Shown: positions 24,925 to 37,639, counted from the first letter of the stretch. The stretch is 64,000 bases of DNA from Odobenus rosmarus divergens (GCF_000321225.1 NW_004450397.1:535653-599652); one strand, 5' to 3'. Notes: generated by a model from the sequence alone, not told the origin. Numbers and translations are program-made.

Positions 24925-25630
24925 ATTAGATATGGGCCATATGGGATAGAAAGAAGAGGGCCAGAGTCATTTCAAGTTCTGTTTCAGAGGAAAACTTGAG
25001 AGGAAGAAGGATTCTCATAAGCAGGAGATTAGGTGGAGTGGGCCATCATCAAAACAGACTGGAAGAACTGAATAGCCCAGGGATTGGAAAGCATCACAAG
25101 CATCAAGAGAGTTTCCACTGGAAAGGAATCTAGTGATATGAATATTGAAGAATTCAGGATAGAGGGCTTCTGCTGGCAGGCCTCAGGCCATCCCCAAAGA
25201 AGAAACTTGAGTGCTTCCATTTTTCCTTCTTCCACTTCAAATGACAGTTCTAGATGGGTAAAGCTGTAGCAAGCAAGCTGTTGAGGCAGAGTGAGTGAGA
25301 AAAGAAGTTACTGTATTCCCTTTCTGGAAGACAGTGAATGCCGAATGGTGTCCTTAACTGGCAGAGATGGAGAGGAAGTTTTATCTCTGAATGAAGATTA
25401 AACTAGTAATGAATATCTTGGAATAGATCCTCTCAACTGAGACAGTCACTTAATGGTGACTGTGGAATAGTACAGGATCTCAGAGTGAGCATAAAAGTCA
25501 TGGGCACCCTGCCCAAGTCCCCATCCAGGGCCAGGAGACAATGCCACCAAATAAATGTTAAATAAACAATGAGAAACAACACAAGTGTTTTCCTTAGGCC
25601 ATGTTTTGTGCTTTTCAACATTCTTTATAC
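24925..25630. other. Unannotated unique DNA
   Basis: Purine-rich plus strand (many gaag/agga words). Open frames of 60-70 codons occur on both strands with no homology I recognise. Confidence 0.4.
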
Positions 25631-25644
25631 TTAACACACATTTT

Positions 25645-25842
25645 TTAAAAAAGATTTTATTTATTTATTTTAGAGAGAGAGAGAATGAGCAGTGGGGAGG
25701 GGCAGAGGGAGAGAGAGAGAGAGAAAGAGAAGTAGATTCCCTGCTGAGCAGGGAGCCTGATGCTGGACTCAGTTCCAGGACCATGGGATCATGACTTAAG
25801 CCAGAAGCAGATGCTTAATCGACTGAGCCACCCAGGTGCCCC
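25645..25842 (-). mobile_element. Can-SINE
   Basis: Full-length minus-strand copy with a GA-rich middle (25673-25735) and the head 'gactgagccacccaggtgcc'. Flanked by taacacacatttt (25632-25644) and taacacccatttt (25843-25855), one mismatch. Confidence 0.94.
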
Positions 25843-25855
25843 TAACACCCATTTT

Positions 25856-26430
25856 AATATCCATCACAACATCCCTAAAATTAGTCATTGTGGAAACAAT
25901 TTTGTGAGGAGTGGGGGGTTGGTATGGTTGGAAACCATAAGGTGGACCTGCAAAATGGGCCCTGGATACCATATTAGATATTTTCCTTTATGCTGTTAAA
26001 AAGAATCCTATCTGTCAAAGTTATGAATTCATATTCTTTGTTTTAGATGTACTCATGATGAGGAGCAATCAGAATCTGTTCTAAGTGTGTTTTTACATTA
26101 TAAATTTTTATTTTTCTTATATGAATAATATAAAAGACATAATCTGCCTTTTCTCAAACACCCCATTAATTGAATAGGATGTAGAAATTATGGCATTTCT
26201 TTGCATCTATATTTACATGTCAATAAATTTAAAAGTGAGATTAAAGGTGCTAGTTTAAATGGAATCTTAACTCTGCTGACAGGAGTCTCCCTCTACCTTT
26301 CCCCTTCCTTCTTCTGGTCTTCTCAATTTTTTTAAGAAAGAAAATACAGTATTTCAGATGGAGTCAACTATCCAGGGTAACTGTAGGAGTTCTAGATCAG
26401 GTTGATAAAAAAGATATAATGAAAATGTTT
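25856..26430. other. Unannotated AT-rich DNA
   Basis: No gene or assignable repeat seen. Confidence 0.4.
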
Positions 26431-26431
26431 T

Positions 26432-26642
26432 AAGGGAACATTAGCTTTGGAACAGACTGGAATGTGTATGATATGATCTCCACCATTTACCAGCTCCACA
26501 GGCAAGTTAGGTACCTATTATAAGTGTCAGTGTTGTCATATGTAAAACAGGGTTATAGCACCTATCTCACAGAATTATTGTGAGAGTTAAAGGAGAGAAA
26601 GTATATAAATTTTTTAGCACATTGCCTAACAGAATGGAAGTG
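26432..26642 (+). repeat. MIR SINE
   Basis: Includes 'gctttggaacagactggaat', 'catttaccagctccacaggc', 'tgtaaaacagggttatagca', 'tctcacagaattattgtgag' and 'tagcacattgcctaacag' in MIR order. Confidence 0.8.
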
Positions 26643-26927
26643 ATCACATGCATGCACAGGAGATCTACTTAATAGCAGGATTAAATTAATAATATGTCCT
26701 GGCACAGTATATTTTAAGCAAATATGGAATTCTGTTTATTTTTTTCCATTCAACCAGGAAGCTTGCTACCAAACATAATAACTTATTCCCACTTAACTTT
26801 AAAAAGAGTAAAAAAATTAATGTAGGAATGATATGTTTCACCAGAACCAAAACAAATCATTTAGAACACAATAAATTTAAAGAAATTATTAGTAACATGG
26901 GAATAAATAAACCCATAAATGTAAAGT

Positions 26928-26970
26928 GTGTTTGCGTGTATGTGTGTGAGTGTGTGTGTGTGTGTGTGTT
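26928..26970. repeat. (TG)n microsatellite, imperfect
   Basis: TG units with single GC, TA and GA interruptions. Confidence 0.93.
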
Positions 26971-27526
26971 ATGTTATATGAAATATTTGAGAAATAAATG
27001 GGTTATTCAGTAAATAATTCTGGGACAACTGGCTAGCCATTTGAGGAAAAGTCAAGATTCGTACTTCACTCGTTAAACATAAATACATTTCAGATGTTAA
27101 AATGTAGTCTATAAAAAGAGAAAACATTTAAATACAAGGAAGAAAAGTAAATGCATATTTTTACAGTCCAGAGATTTTATCACCATTTAAAGCATGATAT
27201 TAAACCCATAACCATAGAAGGAAAAATTACAGAATTGAGAGCATAATAATTAAAAATTCATAGTGGCAAAACAAACAAATTAAAACAAAACACTACTAAA
27301 ATCAACCAACTAAAATTTTTCAAAGCCATAAATAGCCTAAATGCAGAAACCAAAAGGAAAAAAATTAGACACATGACTGCTGCATAATCACAGGAGCTAG
27401 GGATTAATTCAGAAAGTAGTGGCTGTGGTGGCTCAGTTAGGATCTGGCAGAGGGTTTCATCTCTCGGTACCACTGCTCGGAGTAGCACTTGAATGGCCTT
27501 CCTCAGGAGCTGCGGCTGTTAAAGAA
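26971..27526. other. Unannotated DNA
   Basis: Mostly A-rich. A short block at 27420-27520 is GC-richer, with several CpGs (ctcggtacc, ctgctcggag, gctgcggctg), and could be a conserved element. No gene identified. Confidence 0.4.
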
Positions 27527-27527
27527 C

Positions 27528-27625
27528 ATTAAAGTCAGAGGTGACTTTAGAGACTATTCTGGTTTACTGCCTGAATTTTACAGACAAGATAACTAAGACT
27601 TGGTGAAGTTGGATCACTAACTATT
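27528..27625 (-). repeat. MIR-like fragment, antisense
   Basis: 'gactttagagactattctgg', 'gaattttacagacaagataa' and 'ctaagacttggtgaagttgg' resemble the reversed MIR core. Confidence 0.5.
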
Positions 27626-28258
27626 CACAGAGATATGTACAAGATGCAGTAAGAGCAAAAAACAAACAAAAAAAAACAAGAAAACCTCCTTGTAACAAGG
27701 AAGACAAAGAAATCTTTGCTGAGGAGGGGGCACTTCAGGCTGAGCTTGAAGGGTGAATAATAATTCCTCCAAATAACAGGGGGATTCCAGACTAAAAAAC
27801 AAATAAAAAACAAAAATATTATATACAGTGGCCTCAGGCACAATACAGAAAGTTAGTCTAGCACACTGTAAGCCATTACGTATAGTATTAATGGTGTTAA
27901 ATGAAGTTTAAAAATATGTGTCATGTATTAAATACGTGTGCCATGCTAAATAATTTTAATCCTGTCCTACAGTTGATGTGAAATGGAGAAAACTTTTACA
28001 ATAAAGGACTAACATCATGAGGTTGGTGTTTCAGAAAGGAACCTTAGCAGCTGCTTAAAGGATGGAGAAGACAAAAGAATTTAGAGATTTAAAAAAAAAA
28101 ATCTCTCCTTCAAGATTCTGCTGAAATATTCTACTAGGCTTTTTGGATTCTATGTTGGTAGAATGAGTCTTCCTTCCTTTTTTCCTCTTTGCACTTTGTG
28201 TAGGATTTATTTATTTAGTTATTTAGTTAGTTATTTGATAAGTGATGGACATATTTTT

Positions 28259-28449
28259 TAAAAATATTTATTTATTTATTTGAGAAAAAGAGACAGAGAG
28301 TAGATAGAGAGGCAAAAGCAGAGAGAGAGAATCCTCAAGCAGACTCCCCACTGACGCCTGAGGCAGGTCTCGATCCCAGGACCCTGAGATCATGACCTGA
28401 GCTGACACTGAGTAGTATGCTTAACCAACTGAGCCACGCAGGCGCCCCC
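28259..28449 (-). mobile_element. Can-SINE (older copy)
   Basis: Minus-strand full-length copy with head 'ctgagccacgcaggcgcccc'. The B-box region 'tctcgatcccaggacc' is kept. Flanking similarity (catatttttt / catatgttta) is weak, so the duplication is decayed. Confidence 0.9.
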
Positions 28450-28459
28450 ATATGTTTAT

Positions 28460-31400
28460 TATTTTCATTGTGATGATGGTTTCACAGGAGCATACATATG
28501 TTAAAACGTAGCTAACTGTATATATTAAACGTGTGCAAAAATTTAAAGGGGAAAAGGATTATACATTTGCAAAATAAATACAAAGCAATGATATATGAAA
28601 CTTTTAAGAGGCTTCATGGGAAGAAAGGTAAGTACATGATAATTATTCTCCTAAGCATCTATTCACCATAATGATCCAAAGAAGGAAGCTATGGTGATGA
28701 TGGGTTTACTGGGCTGCTAATGACAAGTTAAAGAAGTCAGAATAGCATTTACTATACTGACATATATGATTTTCCAACTCCCTAACTAAATTGAGATTTC
28801 CCAGAAGGGATATGCCATAACCCTTCCTACAAACGAAAAAAACTCCACATAACCAGCATTAAAATGTTCAGACAACACACAAGACTAGGTTCTCTGAATT
28901 TCAAAAAGGAGTAAGACCCACATCCTATGCCAGTGAGTTTCTTGTATGTAACATACAGCACATAAAGGAGTAGTATGGTCTAAAACTACATGTGTGTGTG
29001 ACACATGCACATGCAACTTCAGTATAAGTTAGAAAGAGGTGCAGACAGATAAATGAGTAAGGATGCCGCGTTTACTTCCACAAACTGGAGAACAAAAGAA
29101 CACTTTGCAGAGAATATGCTATTTGAAATACACTTAATATGCTCGGCACATAGAGTTTGAGTGCAAAGTGATTTGGTAGAGAAAGGGAAGAGAAAAGAAG
29201 GAATAGCACAAGCAAAGACACTGAGGTCAAAGAAGAACAAAGAGGAGGAGGAAGAGGAGAAAACAGGAAGAAAAGAAACTGTGATTCCTCAGTACCAAAT
29301 ATCTTGTTAATATTGAAATTTCTCTGATTTTTGCTGTTTTTGTGATTGTTGTTAGCAGTTTGATTGAAACTAGATCCAAAGAAGTTATATAAACATTGTG
29401 ATTGCCTGATGTGTCTAATTTTTTTTAAACTATAGGTGTTGCCTACATAGTATTATCATTTTTTTCCTATTTGTTCTATGTTCTTTCATTGACATGATAG
29501 AAGACAGTGAACTCAGTCATCTACATGACATTACTAATCCCCCCTTCTAGACAAACCCCTAAAAAGTGGTTCCTCACCAGAACTTTAGAGAGAAGTATTT
29601 ATTTGCTTAGTATATTCAAAGAGCTATGTCAAGACATACCCTTTCTGGAAAGTACTATGCCCTAGTGACTACTATGAATAGAAAATTATGTAAATTTGAT
29701 AAATGAATATTTTAAATACCTCTTGTCTGAGCAGTGAGGGGTTAACCTCATTACTGACATTTTCCTTTGTAAGCTAAGGAATTTCAGTTTATGTGTGTAA
29801 ATCTTTGAATATATTAGAGTAAACCATATAAAAATGCTTACAAAAAGAGCAATATTTCCCTTGATAAGCCTAATAGAAATGAAAGTAATTTTATTTCCTC
29901 ATAATTTACTAAAATCAATATTATTTATAATTATATAGCATATTCAATATGGCATATTCCCATGCATTAATCAAGATTTATAAACATCTAGATTAACATC
30001 CAGATTACTTTTCAAAGACAGATTACTGTTTTAGTTTCTATATAATTCTCTGATTCAGTGTCAAATTTGTGCTTAAAAAAGGCAACTGGAAATATTTGGC
30101 AAGATGTGAGGAAGGGAGAGGAAGTGGAAACTGTGTGAAAATGTCTATAATGACTTAAACAGATTATATATCATTAGGATCCCTCTGGGATGTCAAGGTC
30201 AAAATAAGTGAAGGTATTCACTGCTCATCAGTGAAAGCCAGGAAGCAGAGTGTAGTCACTTTCTAAGAACAATTATCCAACCCCATAGAACCAGGATTAA
30301 TTTACAGAATTTAATGTTAGTTGAAATAAAAATGTGCTTGTTCTCAATGAATTGAGAATGAAGGTACATATAACAATCATAGGTCTGAACTAGAATTATT
30401 TAATAAGCAGTCTGGTTGGAAGCAATTGGTCTCTGAGGAATGTTAGGCAATTTTCCCTCAATTTGAGTTTAACATCATGCCAGAAAAAGAACTCTAATGA
30501 TTAGTTACAAAGTGACTGCTGAACAGACTTCTCTCTACCTTAACAAAAGCCAGAAAAGAATATTCGAGATGAAAGTAGCCACTATTACCCATTTGATTAG
30601 GTCTTAAAAGGCTCTTACTTTGGATGCAGAGCAACAGGAGTAAATTTGAAGCCCTTGGGTTGGTTCCGAGTTAGGCCCTAAAATCCTCAAAAAGAATATT
30701 ATAGATGAAGAGGATTTTTGAAGAAGTAGAATAACTTGGTGGCTTTCCATGGCCACTTAACAAATCTTAGCCTCACAGCCTTACCTAGGAAAAACAAAAA
30801 TGGTCTTGCTTAATAGGAAGAACAATTGGTAAATAAAGGGGGAAGAATACCCATGTGTTATTCTCTAGAGGATTAAACATGAATATATGGATCTCAGATT
30901 TCCAGCTAAAAATATAATAACCTCAGCAATTTGATATGCCCTTAATGTGCAGTCTTAATGTATGCACTAGGAAGAAGCTAGTGCCCCTGAGAGTTATCCA
31001 GGAAGGAAGTTACTCCAATGAAGAAACAATGTCCCTTTAATATTTTCTGATTTTGATCACAGTACTCTCCCTGTCGTTACAGTAATTACTGAGCAAAAAT
31101 CTGAGTATGTGAATACACAGATGCATTAAAAAATTTTTGAGAGGCATATTTGACCTGTTCTTAGCATTACCGGCTTCTGGTATATTCAGCTTCATTTCTA
31201 AGAAGGTATCCAGGTGAAATATAGCAATGTGTCATCTTGCTGTAGGCATTTTGTTTCAATAATAATAATGAAAAAAAACTACTGATCTGGTATTCAGAAA
31301 CTAATGTCATAATTTCATTTCTGATTTTTTCTGTGACTACTGAAAAGTCATTGAAACTCTCCAAGACTCATTTTCAAGAATTAGGGTAGATCAATATTAT

Positions 31401-31590
31401 CAAAAACTATAGAAATGCCAAGAAACCATGCAATTCTTTTGTACTCTGAACTCACACTGGAGAGATTAGCAGCAATAGGGTAAATAGGAATGAAGTTAAA
31501 TTGTATGGAATTAAGAACGTAGGCAGTGAAAAAATAGAACTGTCAAAGATGACCACTTGAGTCCTAGAATCAGTGCAGAACTGAATGGAG
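28460..31590. other. Unannotated DNA, longest repeat-poor block
   Basis: About 3.1 kb with no young repeat and no ancient repeat I can name. 29225-29275 is a purine run (gaggaggagg type). Open frames stay below 75 codons. A candidate region for conserved non-coding sequence, but this cannot be judged from one species. Confidence 0.4.
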
Positions 31591-31594
31591 ATTT

Positions 31595-31755
31595 AGGATC
31601 ATATAGTTGAGCTACTGAATTTTACAGATAAAGAAAGTAAAGATACCAAGGTAAAATGACTTTCCCAAGGTCAAAAGCTCATGAGATGCAGAGCTGGGAT
31701 TAATTCCAGGTTTCCTAATTCCAATCAAAAAGTTTTACCATTACACTATAATGAA
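31595..31755 (-). repeat. MIR SINE, antisense
   Basis: 'ttttacagataaagaaagta', 'tgactttcccaaggtcaaaa', 'gatgcagagctgggattaat' and 'ttttaccattacactata' are the reversed MIR in order. Confidence 0.85.
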
Positions 31756-32097
31756 TAATTAGAAGTGGGAGAAAATGATAATTGCAATAGAATGAGTTAA
31801 AATTTCATTAATCATATCATTTTCTAAAAGTTTTCTATAATCTTGTAATATCAACAATAAGACAAGGTTCTGAGATGCTGCAACCTGCTACAGAATATGT
31901 AACATCCGTCCAACAGGAGCTACCATTAAGTATGTAATTCTTCACTAAAATGAATGAATTATGTTGCAGTTAAATGTTAAAACAAAAGTTGTTCATTTAC
32001 TATTGCATGCATTGGCAAACAAAAAACAATTTTTGAGTGAAAAATAAAATGTTAAAAAAATTATTCCACAATCCTCTTTAAGTGTTTAAGGCTTTAA

Positions 32098-33512
32098 AAT
32101 GATGGAGTAAGGGGCTCTGCAGACCTTCTCCCCCAGCAAAACAACAATATAACTGGTGAAAATCATTAAAACACAACCTTTTAAAAATACCTGGATACTG
32201 TCCTATGGGCACAGAGCAAATGGAGAGACATTTCTTTAAGAAAAACTACCATATCTCTATAAGAACAGAAAGCGTCTGTGAACTTTGAGCCACGTCAAGC
32301 TTCATTACCTGCACCCCAGCTCTGTGTTATGGAAGCTTTGCCAAAAGCATGTTCAGCTCCCTATTCTCTCAGGTGCTAGTCTGGGGCCACAATTTTACCA
32401 TAGGAAGGACAGACTGCTAACGTTATCATCTTCTCACCCCACCCCATCCCAAGCTGCAGAGGCTCTGTTTCAGACAGTTACAGCCAAGAGGACCACGTCT
32501 CTTTCCCACACCCAGCCCCTCAATGATAGTGCATGATTACTGGGACCTAGACCACCCTAACCCCTAGGAGAGAGGTTTCATGCCAGGGAGGGCAAGTTGA
32601 GACCAGGATCTGGCAGTCTCCTTTCACTGCCCACTCAGGTAGAGTGTTATGCCTGGAAAAGCAGATCCCCATCCCCAGCTCCTGTGCAGTGGTACAGGGA
32701 TTCTGCAAGGAGGAAAGGGAGGCCTTTAGGATAAAGAGCTCTGCAAGTCTGCCTTTGGAAGGAGAGTAGAGAACTCCATGCCTAAGGGAGGTTGGTAGCT
32801 CTGATAGAGGCAATACAGAAGAACATCCAGAAGTTTAGAAGACTGAAGGAGGAGAAGATACAGCCAAGAAGAGCCCTTTCAGGGTAATAGAAAAACATAA
32901 TTCAACAATAATAGTTAGAAATGTTAATTCTCCACTTACAATGATAGATAAAACAGCTAGACAGAAGATCAACAGTAAAGAATGTGAACATTTTAAACAA
33001 ATTTAGACATCTATAAAACAATGCACACAACAGCAGAATACACCTTCTTCTCAAGTGCAAATAAAACATTCTCTAGGATAGACCACATTAAATTTACTAG
33101 GATTAAAATCATGCAAAGTGGGTTTTCTGACCAGAATGGAATGAACTTAGAAATCAATGATAGAAGGAAATTTGTGAAACTCACAAATATGTGTAAATTA
33201 ATAATATATTCAACACAATATAATAGACATTTAGATCAAGGAATAAATTAAGAGTCCAGAAATAAACCCATGCAATTATGGTTAACTGGTTTTTGATGAG
33301 GGTGCTAAGATAGTTCAATGGGGAAAGAACAGTCTTTCTAACAAATGGTGTAAGGGGGAAAATGAGTAACTACGTGCAAAAGAATGAAGCTAGACCCTAC
33401 CTAACAATATACAAAAACAAACAAACAAACCTCAAAATGGAACAAAGACATATATGTAAGACCTCAAACAGTAAAACACTTAGAAGAAAACATAGGAGTA
33501 AATTAATTAACT
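32098..33512 (+). mobile_element. LINE-1 relic with 5'-UTR-like start
   Basis: Sense L1 made of three pieces. 32098-32880 looks like an L1M 5' UTR ('ctcccccagcaaaacaacaa', 'aactggtgaaaatcattaaa', 'gcacccc/agctctgtgttatgg'). 32890-33190 encodes part of the endonuclease domain; in one frame residues read FFSSANKTFSRIDHI, close to the conserved L1 'SRIDH' region. 33245-33505 jumps to the part downstream of the reverse transcriptase. The RT core and 3' end are missing, with large internal deletions. Confidence 0.75.
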
Positions 33513-33609
33513 GTGCACCGTGGGCATGCCATTAACCTTAACTTCTCTGAATACCATTGATGAGATGTTGACCAAGACCCACTAGATACAGCTTCTTTGG
33601 GAATGACTA

Positions 33610-33690
33610 TGACTTTATAATGTTGACCATTTCTTGGCACATAAAAGGCACTTGATAAAAAATATTTATTGAATAAAGATATTTATGAAT
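33610..33690 (+). repeat. L2 LINE 3' terminus
   Basis: 'ttcttggcacataaaaggca', 'cttgataaaaaatatttatt' and 'gaataaag' match the L2 end. Confidence 0.6.
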
Positions 33691-34320
33691 TGATCCATAC
33701 CTGTATTTCTAAGCTACCATTAACCTTTGGATGGATGTGAAACAACTTCAATTAAAGCAAACAGAAGAACTTAAAAAAAGGTCTGAAACACAGTTTAAAT
33801 CAATATTCATTGATTTCTGGGACACTAAATTCAAAAAGCAATAAGCAGAGAAGTCCCTAAAAGAAGTGGCCACATAGGCACTAATCAAAGAGATAATACA
33901 TTTACAAGGTAATGCAGTCTCAGGTTCTCAGGAATATTTACATAATCAGGTAGTAGAAGCTTCATGAATGCAATGTTTGAATACAAAAGACAATAATCTT
34001 CCATCACTGTTGAAATCATTAAAAGCTATAAACTGCTGCATTAAAGTATTTGGTTTTAGATAATGTTCAATCAAAATATTTATTCATGAGAAAGAATACC
34101 TTAACAATAGACTCATAAAGTATGTCATTTGTCTTTTTTTGTTTTTGTTTTTGTTGTGAAAGCAATTTGCTGTTATAAGGTTATTATGATGAAACATACG
34201 ACATTGAAATAATTGTGACATTGGCTAAATATTCTTTTCCCAAATGATTCATAGTTGAAAAGGCACATTTTCTAGGGTGGGTAAGTCATTTCACTTGCTT
34301 GGAGTATTTTTATGAAGACA
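33691..34320. other. Unannotated AT-rich DNA
   Basis: T/G-rich run at 34134-34156. No gene or repeat family recognised. Confidence 0.4.
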
Positions 34321-34324
34321 ATAG

Positions 34325-34550
34325 ACAGTTATTGAAAGCTAACTGTGTGCCATCCATGACAATTGCTCTTTGTCAACTGTTACATTTAATTGTCCCAACA
34401 ACATTAAGAAGTTGGTAATGATACTCCAATTTCACAGAAGGAGAAACTGAGAAGTGAGGGAATTAAATACCCTGCCCATGTCACATAGCTAGCAGAATAG
34501 GAAGGCATAGATACAAATTAGTTCTGACCCCAAATTTTGCTTTGTTCATA
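34325..34550 (-). repeat. MIR SINE, antisense
   Basis: 'attgaaagctaactgtgtgc', 'catttaattgtcccaacaac', 'tttcacagaaggagaaactg', 'gtcacatagctagcagaata' and the expected terminal text, in reversed MIR order and nearly complete. Confidence 0.85.
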
Positions 34551-34772
34551 GTATTTTTCTAGGTAGTAACTTCCAAATGTTTGCATTCAAGCCAAAGGAC
34601 AATGAGTGAATGAGTGTAAAAGTTGGCGCTCCAATCTAAATCTGCTGAACCTGATAGATAACAGTGTCCTCACCTGGGATTAGAGGTAAAGATTCTTTTT
34701 AAGAGGATATTATTATCCTTACTTTATGATGCTTGTCTTAGGTGAATATTGTGTTATTTCACTGAAACAGTC

Positions 34773-34828
34773 CAAGTCACCCTATTCTATTTTTTGTTTT
34801 GTTTTTTTTTTCAAGTCACCCTATTCTA
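34773..34828 (-). mobile_element. Tail-only retro-insertion: poly(T) with target duplication
   Basis: A 17-base direct repeat, caagtcaccctattcta, at 34773-34789 and 34812-34828 encloses only about 22 bases of T with two G's. This is the expected footprint of a reverse-transcribed poly(A) tail with no body, inserted on the minus strand. Confidence 0.8.
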
Positions 34829-35224
34829 GATCATGGCAGTGAGACAAATAATAGGAAGTATAGTAGAATAATGATAATTCTCCACATCCAAATGTCTAAA
34901 TTCACAAAATCTCAAAACTTAATCTTTCTGAATCCATAGTGTATTCTCCTGACAGTTCCATCTGTTATGATATAGAGTAGACCTCTGAGTGTAGAAGGGG
35001 CATACTGGACAGTTTCAGACTGAGTTCCTTGGAGAAGGATGCATGCTTGCCAAAGCAAGCAAGAAAGCTTGGCAGTAAGACTCCATCCCCATTATTAGAA
35101 TATTGCAGAATTGTTTTTGATCTGCTAGTCAAATCTCATTATAACAAAATGCAGAGCTTTTCATAAACTCACACTACTACTTGGTCATAGCTCCCATTCC
35201 TTGCTTCTGCTGTTCTGCCTAATT

Positions 35225-35420
35225 CACCTATTCAGTCACTCAAGTGAAGAGATGTTTAAGTGTTTACTAAGTGTCAAGCCTGAGCTAGGCACCTGAGATC
35301 CAAAGGTGAGAAAAGGAAAGCCTCTATTTTTGTGCAGCCTGAGTTTATTAGGGGAAATAGGGCTTAATGACATAATTAAGCAAACAGTATATACTTAGAA
35401 GTTGAATTAGTGGTAAGAAG
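35225..35420 (-). repeat. L2 LINE 3' end, antisense
   Basis: 'gtttactaagtgtcaagcct', 'gagctaggcacctgagatcc', 'gcctctatttttgtgcagcc' and 'ttaggggaaatagggctt' follow the reversed L2. Confidence 0.7.
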
Positions 35421-35429
35421 ATGTATACC

Positions 35430-35545
35430 TATGTCTACATAGTACTTAACAAGTAACTAGATACTTTGTCAAATACCATTTTAATGAAAATTCCCTACAG
35501 CCTAGGGAGGTAACAATTACCTCTATTTTACAAGATGATTAATAT
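35430..35545 (-). repeat. MIR fragment, antisense
   Basis: 'aataccattttaatgaaaat', 'cctacagcctagggaggtaa' and 'ttacctctattttacaagat' resemble the reversed MIR 3' half. Confidence 0.65.
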
Positions 35546-37150
35546 CCATAGAATCCAAGGGCATTAGATTTACGAGAGATGTTTTAGGATCCATTTGGTG
35601 TTAATGTTTTTCAAGTTCATATTCTCTCACAATTAGACACTGATTTGGTGGTTCTGTGGAGGAATTTGTATTTTTAAGCAGCTTATAGGCGATTCTAAAG
35701 AGCTGCCAGGTTCAAGAATTTTGGTACTAGCCCAACCATCCATCTAGTGCTTTACACTCCTCTCCTTTCACCAAATAATCCTCTAAACTTTGTTTAAAAT
35801 TTACTGGTCACAGAGTACTGCCAATTTCTAGAGGCATTCGAGGACATCTTACGATGATATTAACTCAACCAAGTTCAAAACTAAATTGTAGAAATAATAT
35901 TTCATTCAAACCCAAGCCTTAGTTTTCATTAAAAGGCTCTTTCCACCATTATCCATCTATTTGTCTCTTTACAAATGAGCATAAAACAAGATTTTTTCTG
36001 AAAATGAAAGCACGTAGAATAATAAAGTGCTATGCCTTAGAAAATTCTTCTATAGGATTTTTTTAAGAAGTACTAATTAATGGCTTTAGTTAATCCAATT
36101 TTCATTCACAAGACAAGCTATATTTATTTTGTAAAAATGCTTTAGTTGGTGTAGACTATTGAGGGCTTCATGCATTAACTGTCTTGAGACATTAGAATAT
36201 AATACTTAATATATGTATTCTAATGGTACAGAATAACTTGGATGAAAAACAGAATAAAAATATACAATAATTGAAATAATCTTATATTAAGCATTCTTAT
36301 TAAATAGCCTTAAGTATTTCTCGGAATGACTGGGTCACCTAAAAGGAACCATACACTAGACCTATCTCTGTGGGGGGCATATTTTATTTTGGGTGGTATT
36401 TCTCAGAGCCAATAGGTCAGAAAAAAAATCAAAGCAATTAATCTTATATAATTTTAAGTATGAATAAAAAAAGACAAGAAATTGAGTTCCCTACTCTTTA
36501 AACAATTATATAGTTTATAAATTTCTTGATGTAGAGAAATATATCACCTTTTGTTTATGTATTATTCATCAAAGTTAACTAAACTGAAGAACGAAATATT
36601 TATATAGCAGTCATGGGGCATACTAAGAAGACATTTTCAATGTGATTTCATATTCTTTTGAATTTTAATGCCAAGATTATATATGAAATGTTCTCTTTAC
36701 TTCAAAATGGAAAACAAATAAATCTGTTATGGCTAAAAACTAATGTTTCAGACATTCTTGATTTCCTCTACTGTTATATTTATGATAATACTATATAGTT
36801 AGAATCTAGTGGCTAGGAATATGTCTTCATTTGCTCATAATTTTAACCAGAGAGTTTTAATTTATTCTATTAATATATTTAAGCAAAATAAAAATTTAGA
36901 TAGAATAACTAAACATCTATGAAAATAAATACCAAAAGAATGAAAATTTTTATATGCACATCAACTGGTTTATCAATGATGAATCTATTATCTAATTTAA
37001 TTAAAGCATTTAAAAATATCTTTGAAGGGTTACATCTAATTAGTTCCTATTAATCTAATTAAATCACAGTTTATATTTGAAATAACAAAACATTATTTTA
37101 AAATATTCTGTATTTCAGACTTTAATTAGTTCAACTTTTTAGATAATTCA
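35546..37150. other. Unannotated AT-rich DNA
   Basis: About 1.6 kb, very AT-rich from 36180 on. No gene or repeat family recognised. Confidence 0.4.
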
Positions 37151-37154
37151 TTAT

Positions 37155-37440
37155 TTAGTTGACAAGTATCTTCCATGTAAAAAGGAAAGTGTTAGATCAT
37201 AAGAGAGACAAAAATGAGTAAGACAGATGCTTTGCCCGATTTGATTTTACCATATGATAAAGGAGGTCGAATCAATTCAATTTGATCCAACAGTATTATT
37301 AAGTGCCTATTTTAAGCAGTAACTAACTAGGTTAGACATTAAAAAAGAAATTGAATTTCTTGGCCACAATATACTTTATGATTTAGTAAGGGGCACAGAA
37401 AGGTAAACAAATAATTAAAATACAGTACGATAAATGATCT
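37155..37440 (-). repeat. Two adjacent L2 LINE 3' ends, antisense
   Basis: The reversed L2 start occurs twice in succession ('gacaagtatcttccatgtaa' near 37160 and 'ttaagtgcctattttaagca' near 37300). Each is followed by its own 'gacaaaaatgagtaagacag'-type text. The first copy is truncated by the second or they are a local duplication. Confidence 0.55.
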
Positions 37441-37639
37441 AGTTGAAATATATATATATATAATCTTTTTTGAAATATATATATTTTTAAATGAAGTCAA
37501 ATGGAAGAAAAAACTAAACACCTTGAGAGAATTATGATAGTTCAGATTGGTGAAGTATGAGGGAGGAGGGAGGTTAAAAACGAGACTGTTTTTGGTAAAA
37601 GGGATCTCTACATACAAAGTCACAGAACACAAATTGCTC

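Noticed and set aside
32285..32813. 83- and 88-codon frames on opposite strands
   Set aside because: Both lie in L1 5'-UTR-like DNA, with no homology to a host protein.
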